A DNA stretch of 64,000 bases from Hyaloperonospora brassicae (GCA_947650285.1 CANTFL010001256.1:462281-526280), one strand, 5' to 3'. Counted from the stretch's first letter, positions 47,552-60,328 are shown. Numbers and translations: made by a program. Notes: generated by a model from the sequence alone, not told the origin.

Positions 47552-47895
47552 TCTCCACTGCTTTTCAGCCCCTCCTGTTTCAACCACAGCTTTGTCACAC
47601 TGGCACGATACGCTGCAACACACTCGCAACGAGTGCATGCTCGAGTGCGAACGCTTCCATGTCGTCACTTCTACCGACACTGGTCACTGTTTTCGGTCCA
47701 GTGAGATGCTCTGTCCACAGACCGTATACATGGATAGTGGTGTCATGCTTGCCGCAACGAGCGCAACGGTAGCGCCTTGACTTGCTCCATTCCACCGCTG
47801 TGCAATCAAGTCTTGGTTCGTGCTCACACACACACATGAGTAAAAGATATAGGCAGTCATACCAGTCATCTGTTGGGATCGATGGGCAACGAGCA

Positions 47896-47967
47896 GGGCC
47901 TTGCCGGAGATCGAATCCGGGACCTCTCGCACCCTAAGCGAGAATCATACCACTAGACCACAAGGCC
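47896..47967 (-). tRNA. tRNA-Pro(AGG), array copy 10
   Basis: T stem paired; T4 run present. Next copy 416 bp on. Confidence 0.92.
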
Positions 47968-48311
47968 TCTCCACTGCTTTTCAGCCCCTCCTGTTTCAAC
48001 CACAGCTTTGTCACACTGGCACGATACGCTGCAACACACTCGCAACGAGTGCATGCTCGAGTGCGAACGCTTCCATGTCGTCACTTCTACCGACACTGGT
48101 CACTGTTTTCGGTCCAGTGAGATGCTCTGTCCACAGACCGTATACATGGATAGTGGTGTCATGCTTGCCGCAACGAGCGCAACGGTAGCGCCTTGACTTG
48201 CTCCATTCCACCGCTGTGCAATCAAGTCTTGGTTCGTGCTCTCACACACACATGAGTAAAAGATATAGGCAGTCATACCAGTCATCCGTTGGGATCGATG
48301 GGCAACGAGCA

Positions 48312-48383
48312 GGGCCTTGCCGGAGATCGAATCCGGGACCTCTCGCACCCTAAGCGAGAATCATACCACTAGACCACAAGGCC
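48312..48383 (-). tRNA. tRNA-Pro(AGG), array copy 11
   Basis: T stem paired; T4 run present. Followed by the first 414-bp unit. Confidence 0.92.
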
Positions 48384-48725
48384 TCTCCACTGCTTTTCAG
48401 CCCCTCCTGTTTCAACCACAGCTTTGTCACACTGGCACGATACGCTGCAACACACTCGCAACGAGTGCATGCTCGAGTGCGAACGCTTCCATGTCGTCAC
48501 TTCTACCGACACTGGTCACTGTTTTCGGTCCAGTGAGATGCTCTGTCCACAGACCGTATACATGGATAGTGGTGTCATGCTCGCCGCAACGAGCGCAACG
48601 GTAGCGCCTTGACTTGCTCCATTCCACCGCTGTGCAATCAAGTCTTCGTTCGTGCTCACACACACATGAGTGAAAGATATAGGCAGTCATACCAGTCATC
48701 CGTTGGGATCGATGGGCAACGAGCA

Positions 48726-48797
48726 GGGCCTTGCCGGAGATCGAATCTGGGACCTCTCGCACCCTAAGCGAGAATCATACCACTAGACCACAAGGCC
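48726..48797 (-). tRNA. tRNA-Pro(AGG), array copy 12
   Basis: A51.C63 mismatch and no T4 run. Next copy 416 bp on. Confidence 0.85.
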
Positions 48798-49141
48798 TCT
48801 CCACTGCTTTTCAGCCCCTCCTGTTTCAACCACAGCTTTGTCACACTGGCACGATACGCTGCAACACACTCGCAACGAGTGCATGCTCGAGTGCGAACGC
48901 TTCCATGTCGTCACTTCTACCGACACTGGTCACTGTTTTCGGTCCAGTGAGGTGCTCTGTCCACAGACCGTATACATGGATAGTGGTGTCATGCTCGCCG
49001 CAACGAGCGCAACGGTAGCGCCTTGACTTGCTCCATTCCACCGCTGTGCAATCAAGTCTTGGTTCGTGCTCTCACACACACATGAGTAAAAGATATAGGC
49101 AGTCATACCAGTCATCCGTTGGGATCGATGGGCAACGAGCA

Positions 49142-49213
49142 GGGCCTTGCCGGAGATCGAATCCGGGACCTCTCGCACCCTAAGCGAGAATCATACCACT
49201 AGACCACAAGGCC
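49142..49213 (-). tRNA. tRNA-Pro(AGG), array copy 13
   Basis: T stem paired; T4 run present. Next copy 414 bp on. Confidence 0.92.
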
Positions 49214-49555
49214 TCTCCACTGCTTTTCAGCCCCTCCTGTTTCAACAACAGCTTTGCCACACTGGCACGATACGCTGCAACACACTCGCAACGAGTGCAT
49301 GCTCGAGTGCGAACGCTTCCATGTCGTCACTTCTACCGACACTGGTCACTGTTTTCGGTCCAGTGAGGTGCTCTGTCCACAGACCGTATACATGGATAGT
49401 GGTGTCATGCTCGCCGCAACGAGCGCAACGGTAGCGCCTTGACTTGCTCCATTCCACCGCTGTGCAATCAAGTCTTCGTTCGTGCTCACACACACATGAG
49501 TAAAAGATATAGGCAGTCATACCAGTCATCCGTTGGGATCGATGGGCAACGAGCA

Positions 49556-49627
49556 GGGCCTTGCCGGAGATCGAATCCGGGACCTCTCGCACCCTAAGCG
49601 AGAATCATACCACTAGACCACAAGGCC
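49556..49627 (-). tRNA. tRNA-Pro(AGG), array copy 14
   Basis: T stem paired; T4 run present. Next copy 415 bp on. Confidence 0.92.
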
Positions 49628-49970
49628 TCTCCACTGCTTTTCAGCCCCTCCTGTTTCAACCACAGCTTTGCCACACTGGCACGATACGCTGCAACACACT
49701 CGCAACGAGTGCATGCTCGAGTGCGAACGCTTCCATGTCGTCACTTCTACCGACACTGGTCACTGTTTTCGGTCCAGTGAGGTGCTCTGTCCACAGACCG
49801 TATACATGGATAGTGGTGTCATGCTCGCCGCAACGAGCGCAACGGTAGCGCCTTGACTTGCTCCATTCCACCGCTGTGCAATCAAGTCTTCGTTCGTGCT
49901 CACACACCACATGAGTAAAAGATATAGGCAGTCATACCAGTCATCCGTTGGGATCGATGGGCAACGAGCA

Positions 49971-50042
49971 GGGCCTTGCCGGAGATCGAATCCGGGACCT
50001 CTCGCACCCTAAGCGAGAATCATACCACTAGACCACAAGGCC
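49971..50042 (-). tRNA. tRNA-Pro(AGG), array copy 15
   Basis: T stem paired; T4 run present. Next copy 414 bp on. Confidence 0.92.
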
Positions 50043-50384
50043 TCTCCACTGCTTTTCAGCCCCTCCTGTTTCAACAACAGCTTTGCCACACTGGCACGAT
50101 ACGCTGCAACACACTCGCAACGAGTGCATGCTCGAGTGCGAACGCTTCCATGTCGTCACTTCTACCGACACTGGTCACTGTTTTCGGTCCAGTGAGGTGC
50201 TCTGTCCACAGACCGTATACATGGATAGTGGTGTCATGCTCGCCGCAACGAGCGCAACGGTAGCGCCTTGACTTGCTCCATTCCACCGCTGTGCAATCAA
50301 GTCTTCGTTCGTGCTCACACACACATGAGTAAAAGATATAGGCAGTCATACCAGTCATCCGTTGGGATCGATGGGCAACGAGCA

Positions 50385-50456
50385 GGGCCTTGCCGGAGAT
50401 CGAATCTGGGACCTCTCGCACCCTAAGCGAGAATCATACCACTAGACCACAAGGCC
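50385..50456 (-). tRNA. tRNA-Pro(AGG), array copy 16
   Basis: A51.C63 mismatch; T4 run present. Next copy 415 bp on. Confidence 0.87.
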
Positions 50457-50799
50457 TCTCCACTGCTTTTCAGCCCCTCCTGTTTCAACAACAGCTTTGC
50501 CACACTGGCACGATACGCTGCAACACACTCGCAACGAGTGCATGCTCGAGTGCGAACGCTTCCATGTCGTCACTTCTACCGACACTGGTCACTGTTTTCG
50601 GTCCAGTGAGGTGCTCTGTCCACAGACCGTATACATGGATAGTGGTGTCATGCTCGCCGCAACGAGCGCAACGGTAGCGCCTTGACTTGCTCCATTCCAC
50701 CGCTGTGCAATCAAGTCTTCGTTCGTGCTCACACACACAATGAGTAAAAGATATAGGCAGTCATACCAGTCATCCGTTGGGATCGATGGGCAACGAGCA

Positions 50800-50871
50800 G
50801 GGCCTTGCCGGAGATCGAATCCGGGACCTCTCGCACCCTAAGCGAGAATCATACCACTAGACCACAAGGCC
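50800..50871 (-). tRNA. tRNA-Pro(AGG), array copy 17
   Basis: T stem paired; T4 run present. Next copy 414 bp on. Confidence 0.92.
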
Positions 50872-51213
50872 TCTCCACTGCTTTTCAGCCCCTCCTGTTT
50901 CAACCACAGCTTTGTCACACTGGCACGATACGCTGCAACACACTCGCAACGAGTGCATGCTCGAGTGCGAACGCTTCCATGTCGTCACTTCTACCGACAC
51001 TGGTCACTGTTTTCGGTCCAGTGAGGTGCTCTGTCCACAGACCGTATACATGGATAGTGGTGTCATGCTCGCCGCAACGAGCGCAACGGTAGCGCCTTGA
51101 CTTGCTCCATTCCACCGCTGTGCAATCAAGTCTTCGTTCGTGCTCACACACACATGAGTAAAAGATATAGGCAGTCATACCAGTCATCCGTTGGGATCGA
51201 TGGGCAACGAGCA

Positions 51214-51285
51214 GGGCCTTGCCGGAGATCGAATCCGGGACCTCTCGCACCCTAAGCGAGAATCATACCACTAGACCACAAGGCC
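51214..51285 (-). tRNA. tRNA-Pro(AGG), array copy 18
   Basis: T stem paired; T4 run present. Next copy 414 bp on. Confidence 0.92.
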
Positions 51286-51627
51286 TCTCCACTGCTTTTC
51301 AGCCCCTCCTGTTTCAACAACAGCTTTGTCACACTGGCACGATACGCTGCAACACACTCGCAACGAGTGCATGCTCGAGTGCGAACGCTTCCATGTCGTC
51401 ACTTCTACCGACACTGGTCACTGTTTTCGGTCCAGTGAGGTGCTCTGTCCACAGACCGTATACATGGATAGTGGTGTCATGCTCGCCGCAACGAGCGCAA
51501 CGGTAGCGCCTTGACTTGCTCCATTCCACCGCTGTGCAATCAAGTCTTCGTTCGTGCTCACACACACATGAGTAAAAGATATAGGCAGTCATACCAGTCA
51601 TCCGTTGGGATCGATGGGCAACGAGCA

Positions 51628-51699
51628 GGGCCTTGCCGGAGATCGAATCTGGGACCTCTCGCACCCTAAGCGAGAATCATACCACTAGACCACAAGGCC
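51628..51699 (-). tRNA. tRNA-Pro(AGG), array copy 19
   Basis: A51.C63 mismatch; T4 run present. Next copy 414 bp on. Confidence 0.87.
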
Positions 51700-52041
51700 T
51701 CTCCACTGCTTTTCAGCCCCTCCTGTTTCAACCACAGCTTTGTCACACTGGCACGATACGCTGCAACACACTCGCAACGAGTGCATGCTCGAGTGCGAAC
51801 GCTTCCATGTCGTCACTTCTACCGACACTGGTCACTGTTTTCGGTCCAGTGAGATGCTCTGTCCACAGACCGTATACATGGATAGTGGTGTCATGCTTGC
51901 CGCAACGAGCGCAACGGTAGCGCCTTGACTTGCTCCATTCCACCGCTGTGCAATCAAGTCTTCGTTCGTGCTCACACACACATGAGTAAAAGATATAGGC
52001 AGTCATACCAGTCATCCGTTGGGATCGATGGGCAACGAGCA

Positions 52042-52113
52042 GGGCCTTGCCGGAGATCGAATCCGGGACCTCTCGCACCCTAAGCGAGAATCATACCACT
52101 AGACCACAAGGCC
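52042..52113 (-). tRNA. tRNA-Pro(AGG), array copy 20
   Basis: T stem paired; T4 run present. Next copy 416 bp on. Confidence 0.92.
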
Positions 52114-52457
52114 TCTCCACTGCTTTTCAGCCCCTCCTGTTTCAACCACAGCTTTGTCACACTGGCACGATACGCTGCAACACACTCGCAACGAGTGCAT
52201 GCTCGAGTGCGAACGCTTCCATGTCGTCACTTCTACCGACACTGGTCACTGTTTTCGGTCCAGTGAGATGCTCTGTCCACAGACCGTATACATGGATAGT
52301 GGTGTCATGCTTGCCGCAACGAGCGCAACGGTAGCGCCTTGACTTGCTCCATTCCACCGCTGTGCAATCAAGTCTTGGTTCGTGCTCACACACACACATG
52401 AGTAAAAGATATAGGCAGTCATACCAGTCATCCGTTGGGATCGATGGGCAACGAGCA

Positions 52458-52529
52458 GGGCCTTGCCGGAGATCGAATCTGGGACCTCTCGCACCCTAAG
52501 CGAGAATCATACCACTAGACCACAAGGCC
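52458..52529 (-). tRNA. tRNA-Pro(AGG), array copy 21
   Basis: A51.C63 mismatch; T4 run present. Next copy 414 bp on. Confidence 0.87.
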
Positions 52530-52871
52530 TCTCCACTGCTTTTCAGCCCCTCCTGTTTCAACCACAGCTTTGTCACACTGGCACGATACGCTGCAACACA
52601 CTCGCAACGAGTGCATGCTCGAGTGCGAACGCTTCCATGTCGTCACTTCTACCGACACTGGTCACTGTTTTCGGTCCAGTGAGATGCTCTGTCCACAGAC
52701 CGTATACATGGATAGTGGTGTCATGCTTGCCGCAACGAGCGCAACGGTAGCGCCTTGACTTGCTCCATTCCACCGCTGTGCAATCAAGTCTTGGTTCGTG
52801 CTCACACACACATGAGTAAAAGATATAGGCAGTCATACCAGTCATCCGTTGGGATCGATGGGCAACGAGCA

Positions 52872-52943
52872 GGGCCTTGCCGGAGATCGAATCCGGGACC
52901 TCTCGCACCCTAAGCGAGAATCATACCACTAGACCACAAGGCC
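52872..52943 (-). tRNA. tRNA-Pro(AGG), array copy 22
   Basis: T stem paired; T4 run present. Next copy 414 bp on. Confidence 0.92.
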
Positions 52944-53285
52944 TCTCCACTGCTTTTCAGCCCCTCCTGTTTCAACCACAGCTTTGTCACACTGGCACGA
53001 TACGCTGCAACACACTCGCAACGAGTGCATGCTCGAGTGCGAACGCTTCCATGTCGTCACTTCTACCGACACTGGTCACTGTTTTCGGTCCAGTGAGATG
53101 CTCTGTCCACAGACCGTATACATGGATAGTGGTGTCATGCTTGCCGCAACGAGCGCAACGGTAGCGCCTTGACTTGCTCCATTCCACCGCTGTGCAATCA
53201 AGTCTTGGTTCGTGCTCACACACACATGAGTAAAAGATATAGGCAGTCATACCAGTCATCCGTTGGGATCGATGGGCAACGAGCA

Positions 53286-53357
53286 GGGCCTTGCCGGAGA
53301 TCGAATCCGGGACCTCTCGCACCCTAAGCGAGAATCATACCACTAGACCACAAGGCC
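53286..53357 (-). tRNA. tRNA-Pro(AGG), array copy 23
   Basis: T stem paired; T4 run present. Next copy 414 bp on. Confidence 0.92.
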
Positions 53358-53699
53358 TCTCCACTGCTTTTCAGCCCCTCCTGTTTCAACCACAGCTTTG
53401 TCACACTGGCACGATACGCTGCAACACACTCGCAACGAGTGCATGCTCGAGTGCGAACGCTTCCATGTCGTCACTTCTACCGACACTGGTCACTGTTTTC
53501 GGTCCAGTGAGATGCTCTGTCCACAGACCGTATACATGGATAGTGGTGTCATGCTTGCCGCAACGAGCGCAACGGTAGCGCCTTGACTTGCTCCATTCCA
53601 CCGCTGTGCAATCAAGTCTTGGTTCGTGCTCACACACACATGAGTAAAAGATATAGGCAGTCATACCAGTCATCCGTTGGGATCGATGGGCAACGAGCA

Positions 53700-53771
53700 G
53701 GGCCTTGCCGGAGATCGAATCCGGGACCTCTCGCACCCTAAGCGAGAATCATACCACTAGACCACAAGGCC
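53700..53771 (-). tRNA. tRNA-Pro(AGG), array copy 24
   Basis: T stem paired; T4 run present. Next copy 414 bp on. Confidence 0.92.
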
Positions 53772-54113
53772 TCTCCACTGCTTTTCAGCCCCTCCTGTTT
53801 CAACCACAGCTTTGTCACACTGGCACGATACGCTGCAACACACTCGCAACGAGTGCATGCTCGAGTGCGAACGCTTCCATGTCGTCACTTCTACCGACAC
53901 TGGTCACTGTTTTCGGTCCAGTGAGATGCTCTGTCCACAGACCGTATACATGGATAGTGGTGTCATGCTTGCCGCAACGAGCGCAACGGTAGCGCCTTGA
54001 CTTGCTCCATTCCACCGCTGTGCAATCAAGTCTTGGTTCGTGCTCACACACACATGAGTAAAAGATATAGGCAGTCATACCAGTCATCCGTTGGGATCGA
54101 TGGGCAACGAGCA

Positions 54114-54185
54114 GGGCCTTGCCGGAGATCGAATCCGGGACCTCTCGCACCCTAAGCGAGAATCATACCACTAGACCACAAGGCC
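54114..54185 (-). tRNA. tRNA-Pro(AGG), array copy 25
   Basis: T stem paired; T4 run present. Next copy 416 bp on. Confidence 0.92.
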
Positions 54186-54529
54186 TCTCCACTGCTTTTC
54201 AGCCCCTCCTGTTTCAACCACAGCTTTGTCACACTGGCACGATACGCTGCAACACACTCGCAACGAGTGCATGCTCGAGTGCGAACGCTTCCATGTCGTC
54301 ACTTCTACCGACACTGGTCACTGTTTTCGGTCCAGTGAGATGCTCTGTCCACAGACCGTATACATGGATAGTGGTGTCATGCTTGCCGCAACGAGCGCAA
54401 CGGTAGCGCCTTGACTTGCTCCATTCCACCGCTGTGCAATCAAGTCTTGGTTCGTGCTCACACACACACATGAGTAAAAGATATAGGCAGTCATACCAGT
54501 CATCCGTTGGGATCGATGGGCAACGAGCA

Positions 54530-54601
54530 GGGCCTTGCCGGAGATCGAATCCGGGACCTCTCGCACCCTAAGCGAGAATCATACCACTAGACCACAAGGC
54601 C
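54530..54601 (-). tRNA. tRNA-Pro(AGG), array copy 26
   Basis: T stem paired; T4 run present. Next copy 414 bp on. Confidence 0.92.
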
Positions 54602-54943
54602 TCTCCACTGCTTTTCAGCCCCTCCTGTTTCAACCACAGCTTTGTCACACTGGCACGATACGCTGCAACACACTCGCAACGAGTGCATGCTCGAGTGCGA
54701 ACGCTTCCATGTCGTCACTTCTACCGACACTGGTCACTGTTTTCGGTCCAGTGAGATGCTCTGTCCACAGACCGTATACATGGATAGTGGTGTCATGCTT
54801 GCCGCAACGAGCGCAACGGTAGCGCCTTGACTTGCTCCATTCCACCGCTGTGCAATCAAGTCTTGGTTCGTGCTCACACACACATGAGTAAAAGATATAG
54901 GCAGTCATACCAGTCATCCGTTGGGATCGATGGGCAACGAGCA

Positions 54944-55015
54944 GGGCCTTGCCGGAGATCGAATCCGGGACCTCTCGCACCCTAAGCGAGAATCATACCA
55001 CTAGACCACAAGGCC
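54944..55015 (-). tRNA. tRNA-Pro(AGG), array copy 27
   Basis: T stem paired; T4 run present. Next copy 414 bp on. Confidence 0.92.
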
Positions 55016-55357
55016 TCTCCACTGCTTTTCAGCCCCTCCTGTTTCAACCACAGCTTTGTCACACTGGCACGATACGCTGCAACACACTCGCAACGAGTGC
55101 ATGCTCGAGTGCGAACGCTTCCATGTCGTCACTTCTACCGACACTGGTCACTGTTTTCGGTCCAGTGAGATGCTCTGTCCACAGACCGTATACATGGATA
55201 GTGGTGTCATGCTTGCCGCAACGAGCGCAACGGTAGCGCCTTGACTTGCTCCATTCCACCGCTGTGCAATCAAGTCTTGGTTCGTGCTCACACACACATG
55301 AGTAAAAGATATAGGCAGTCATACCAGTCATCCGTTGGGATCGATGGGCAACGAGCA

Positions 55358-55429
55358 GGGCCTTGCCGGAGATCGAATCTGGGACCTCTCGCACCCTAAG
55401 CGAGAATCATACCACTAGACCACAAGGCC
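55358..55429 (-). tRNA. tRNA-Pro(AGG), array copy 28
   Basis: A51.C63 mismatch; T4 run present. Next copy 414 bp on. Confidence 0.87.
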
Positions 55430-55771
55430 TCTCCACTGCTTTTCAGCCCCTCCTGTTTCAACCACAGCTTTGTCACACTGGCACGATACGCTGCAACACA
55501 CTCGCAACGAGTGCATGCTCGAGTGCGAACGCTTCCATGTCGTCACTTCTACCGACACTGGTCACTGTTTTCGGTCCAGTGAGATGCTCTGTCCACAGAC
55601 CGTATACATGGATAGTGGTGTCATGCTTGCCGCAACGAGCGCAACGGTAGCGCCTTGACTTGCTCCATTCCACCGCTGTGCAATCAAGTCTTGGTTCGTG
55701 CTCACACACACATGAGTAAAAGATATAGGCAGTCATACCAGTCATCCGTTGGGATCGATGGGCAACGAGCA

Positions 55772-55843
55772 GGGCCTTGCCGGAGATCGAATCTGGGACC
55801 TCTCGCACCCTAAGCGAGAATCATACCACTAGACCACAAGGCC
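55772..55843 (-). tRNA. tRNA-Pro(AGG), array copy 29
   Basis: A51.C63 mismatch; T4 run present. Next copy 414 bp on. Confidence 0.87.
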
Positions 55844-56185
55844 TCTCCACTGCTTTTCAGCCCCTCCTGTTTCAACCACAGCTTTGTCACACTGGCACGA
55901 TACGCTGCAACACACTCGCAACGAGTGCATGCTCGAGTGCGAACGCTTCCATGTCGTCACTTCTACCGACACTGGTCACTGTTTTCGGTCCAGTGAGATG
56001 CTCTGTCCACAGACCGTATACATGGATAGTGGTGTCATGCTTGCCGCAACGAGCGCAACGGTAGCGCCTTGACTTGCTCCATTCCACCGCTGTGCAATCA
56101 AGTCTTGGTTCGTGCTCACACACACATGAGTAAAAGATATAGGCAGTCATACCAGTCATCCGTTGGGATCGATGGGCAACGAGCA

Positions 56186-56257
56186 GGGCCTTGCCGGAGA
56201 TCGAATCCGGGACCTCTCGCACCCTAAGCGAGAATCATACCACTAGACCACAAGGCC
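56186..56257 (-). tRNA. tRNA-Pro(AGG), array copy 30
   Basis: T stem paired; T4 run present. Next copy 414 bp on. Confidence 0.92.
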
Positions 56258-56599
56258 TCTCCACTGCTTTTCAGCCCCTCCTGTTTCAACCACAGCTTTG
56301 TCACACTGGCACGATACGCTGCAACACACTCGCAACGAGTGCATGCTCGAGTGCGAACGCTTCCATGTCGTCACTTCTACCGACACTGGTCACTGTTTTC
56401 GGTCCAGTGAGATGCTCTGTCCACAGACCGTATACATGGATAGTGGTGTCATGCTTGCCGCAACGAGCGCAACGGTAGCGCCTTGACTTGCTCCATTCCA
56501 CCGCTGTGCAATCAAGTCTTGGTTCGTGCTCACACACACATGAGTAAAAGATATAGGCAGTCATACCAGTCATCCGTTGGGATCGATGGGCAACGAGCA

Positions 56600-56671
56600 G
56601 GGCCTTGCCGGAGATCGAATCTGGGACCTCTCGCACCCTAAGCGAGAATCATACCACTAGACCACAAGGCC
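56600..56671 (-). tRNA. tRNA-Pro(AGG), array copy 31
   Basis: A51.C63 mismatch; T4 run present. Next copy 416 bp on. Confidence 0.87.
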
Positions 56672-57015
56672 TCTCCACTGCTTTTCAGCCCCTCCTGTTT
56701 CAACCACAGCTTTGTCACACTGGCACGATACGCTGCAACACACTCGCAACGAGTGCATGCTCGAGTGCGAACGCTTCCATGTCGTCACTTCTACCGACAC
56801 TGGTCACTGTTTTCGGTCCAGTGAGATGCTCTGTCCACAGACCGTATACATGGATAGTGGTGTCATGCTTGCCGCAACGAGCGCAACGGTAGCGCCTTGA
56901 CTTGCTCCATTCCACCGCTGTGCAATCAAGTCTTGGTTCGTGCTCACACACACACATGAGTAAAAGATATAGGCAGTCATACCAGTCATCCGTTGGGATC
57001 GATGGGCAACGAGCA

Positions 57016-57087
57016 GGGCCTTGCCGGAGATCGAATCCGGGACCTCTCGCACCCTAAGCGAGAATCATACCACTAGACCACAAGGCC
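57016..57087 (-). tRNA. tRNA-Pro(AGG), array copy 32
   Basis: T stem paired; T4 run present. Next copy 414 bp on. Confidence 0.92.
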
Positions 57088-57429
57088 TCTCCACTGCTTT
57101 TCAGCCCCTCCTGTTTCAACCACAGCTTTGTCACACTGGCACGATACGCTGCAACACACTCGCAACGAGTGCATGCTCGAGTGCGAACGCTTCCATGTCG
57201 TCACTTCTACCGACACTGGTCACTGTTTTCGGTCCAGTGAGATGCTCTGTCCACAGACCGTATACATGGATAGTGGTGTCATGCTTGCCGCAACGAGCGC
57301 AACGGTAGCGCCTTGACTTGCTCCATTCCACCGCTGTGCAATCAAGTCTTGGTTCGTGCTCACACACACATGAGTAAAAGATATAGGCAGTCATACCAGT
57401 CATCCGTTGGGATCGATGGGCAACGAGCA

Positions 57430-57501
57430 GGGCCTTGCCGGAGATCGAATCTGGGACCTCTCGCACCCTAAGCGAGAATCATACCACTAGACCACAAGGC
57501 C
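57430..57501 (-). tRNA. tRNA-Pro(AGG), array copy 33
   Basis: A51.C63 mismatch; T4 run present. Next copy 414 bp on. Confidence 0.87.
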
Positions 57502-57843
57502 TCTCCACTGCTTTTCAGCCCCTCCTGTTTCAACCACAGCTTTGTCACACTGGCACGATACGCTGCAACACACTCGCAACGAGTGCATGCTCGAGTGCGA
57601 ACGCTTCCATGTCGTCACTTCTACCGACACTGGTCACTGTTTTCGGTCCAGTGAGATGCTCTGTCCACAGACCGTATACATGGATAGTGGTGTCATGCTT
57701 GCCGCAACGAGCGCAACGGTAGCGCCTTGACTTGCTCCATTCCACCGCTGTGCAATCAAGTCTTCGTTCGTGCTCACACACACATGAGTAAAAGATATAG
57801 GCAGTCATACCAGTCATCCGTTGGGATCGATGGGCAACGAGCA

Positions 57844-57915
57844 GGGCCTTGCCGGAGATCGAATCCGGGACCTCTCGCACCCTAAGCGAGAATCATACCA
57901 CTAGACCACAAGGCC
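57844..57915 (-). tRNA. tRNA-Pro(AGG), array copy 34
   Basis: T stem paired; T4 run present. Next copy 414 bp on. Confidence 0.92.
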
Positions 57916-58257
57916 TCTCCACTGCTTTTCAGCCCCTCCTGTTTCAACCACAGCTTTGTCACACTGGCACGATACGCTGCAACACACTCGCAACGAGTGC
58001 ATGCTCGAGTGCGAACGCTTCCATGTCGTCACTTCTACCGACACTGGTCACTGTTTTCGGTCCAGTGAGATGCTCTGTCCACAGACCGTATACATGGATA
58101 GTGGTGTCATGCTCGCCGCAACGAGCGCAACGGTAGCGCCTTGACTTGCTCCATTCCACCGCTGTGCAATCAAGTCTTCGTTCGTGCTCACACACACATG
58201 AGTAAAAGATATAGGCAGTCATACCAGTCATCCGTTGGGATCGATGGGCAACGAGCA

Positions 58258-58329
58258 GGGCCTTGCCGGAGATCGAATCTGGGACCTCTCGCACCCTAAG
58301 CGAGAATCATACCACTAGACCACAAGGCC
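58258..58329 (-). tRNA. tRNA-Pro(AGG), array copy 35
   Basis: A51.C63 mismatch; T4 run present. First of three mismatch copies in a row. Confidence 0.87.
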
Positions 58330-58671
58330 TCTCCACTGCTTTTCAGCCCCTCCTGTTTCAACCACAGCTTTGTCACACTGGCACGATACGCTGCAACACA
58401 CTCGCAACGAGTGCATGCTCGAGTGCGAACGCTTCCATGTCGTCACTTCTACCGACACTGGTCACTGTTTTCGGTCCAGTGAGATGCTCTGTCCACAGAC
58501 CGTATACATGGATAGTGGTGTCATGCTCGCCGCAACGAGCGCAACGGTAGCGCCTTGACTTGCTCCATTCCACCGCTGTGCAATCAAGTCTTCGTTCGTG
58601 CTCACACACACATGAGTAAAAGATATAGGCAGTCATACCAGTCATCCGTTGGGATCGATGGGCAACGAGCA

Positions 58672-58743
58672 GGGCCTTGCCGGAGATCGAATCTGGGACC
58701 TCTCGCACCCTAAGCGAGAATCATACCACTAGACCACAAGGCC
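58672..58743 (-). tRNA. tRNA-Pro(AGG), array copy 36
   Basis: A51.C63 mismatch; T4 run present. Next copy 414 bp on. Confidence 0.87.
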
Positions 58744-59085
58744 TCTCCACTGCTTTTCAGCCCCTCCTGTTTCAACCACAGCTTTGTCACACTGGCACGA
58801 TACGCTGCAACACACTCGCAACGAGTGCATGCTCGAGTGCGAACGCTTCCATGTCGTCACTTCTACCGACACTGGTCACTGTTTTCGGTCCAGTGAGATG
58901 CTCTGTCCACAGACCGTATACATGGATAGTGGTGTCATGCTCGCCGCAACGAGCGCAACGGTAGCGCCTTGACTTGCTCCATTCCACCGCTGTGCAATCA
59001 AGTCTTCGTTCGTGCTCACACACACATGAGTAAAAGATATAGGCAGTCATACCAGTCATCCGTTGGGATCGATGGGCAACGAGCA

Positions 59086-59157
59086 GGGCCTTGCCGGAGA
59101 TCGAATCTGGGACCTCTCGCACCCTAAGCGAGAATCATACCACTAGACCACAAGGCC
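59086..59157 (-). tRNA. tRNA-Pro(AGG), array copy 37
   Basis: A51.C63 mismatch; T4 run present. Next copy 414 bp on. Confidence 0.87.
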
Positions 59158-59499
59158 TCTCCACTGCTTTTCAGCCCCTCCTGTTTCAACCACAGCTTTG
59201 TCACACTGGCACGATACGCTGCAACACACTCGCAACGAGTGCATGCTCGAGTGCGAACGCTTCCATGTCGTCACTTCTACCGACACTGGTCACTGTTTTC
59301 GGTCCAGTGAGATGCTCTGTCCACAGACCGTATACATGGATAGTGGTGTCATGCTTGCCGCAACGAGCGCAACGGTAGCGCCTTGACTTGCTCCATTCCA
59401 CCGCTGTGCAATCAAGTCTTGGTTCGTGCTCTCACACACATGAGTAAAAGATATAGGCAGTCATACCAGTCATCCGTTGGGATCGATGGGCAACGAGCA

Positions 59500-59571
59500 G
59501 GGCCTTGCCGGAGATCGAATCCGGGACCTCTCGCACCCTAAGCGAGAATCATACCACTAGACCACAAGGCC
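59500..59571 (-). tRNA. tRNA-Pro(AGG), array copy 38
   Basis: T stem paired; T4 run present. Next copy 415 bp on. Confidence 0.92.
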
Positions 59572-59914
59572 TCTCCACTGCTTTTCAGCCCCTCCTGTTT
59601 CAACCACAGCTTTGTCACACTGGCACGATACGCTGCAACACACTCGCAACGAGTGCATGCTCGAGTGCGAACGCTTCCATGTCGTCACTTCTACCGACAC
59701 TGGTCACTGTTTTCGGTCCAGTGAGATGCTCTGTCCACAGACCGTATACATGGATAGTGGTGTCATGCTTGCCGCAACGAGCGCAACGGTAGCGCCTTGA
59801 CTTGCTCCATTCCACCGCTGTGCAATCAAGTCTTGGTTCGTGCCTCACACACACATGAGTAAAAGATATAGGCAGTCATACCAGTCATCCGTTGGGATCG
59901 ATGGGCAACGAGCA

Positions 59915-59986
59915 GGGCCTTGCCGGAGATCGAATCTGGGACCTCTCGCACCCTAAGCGAGAATCATACCACTAGACCACAAGGCC
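59915..59986 (-). tRNA. tRNA-Pro(AGG), array copy 39
   Basis: A51.C63 mismatch; trailer carries the TGCCTCACA variant of the CA run. Next copy 414 bp on. Confidence 0.87.
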
Positions 59987-60328
59987 TCTCCACTGCTTTT
60001 CAGCCCCTCCTGTTTCAACCACAGCTTTGTCACACTGGCACGATACGCTGCAACACACTCGCAACGAGTGCATGCTCGAGTGCGAACGCTTCCATGTCGT
60101 CACTTCTACCGACACTGGTCACTGTTTTCGGTCCAGTGAGATGCTCTGTCCACAGACCGTATACATGGATAGTGGTGTCATGCTTGCCGCAACGAGCGCA
60201 ACGGTAGCGCCTTGACTTGCTCCATTCCACCGCTGTGCAATCAAGTCTTGGTTCGTGCTCACACACACATGAGTAAAAGATATAGGCAGTCATACCAGTC
60301 ATCCGTTGGGATCGATGGGCAACGAGCA

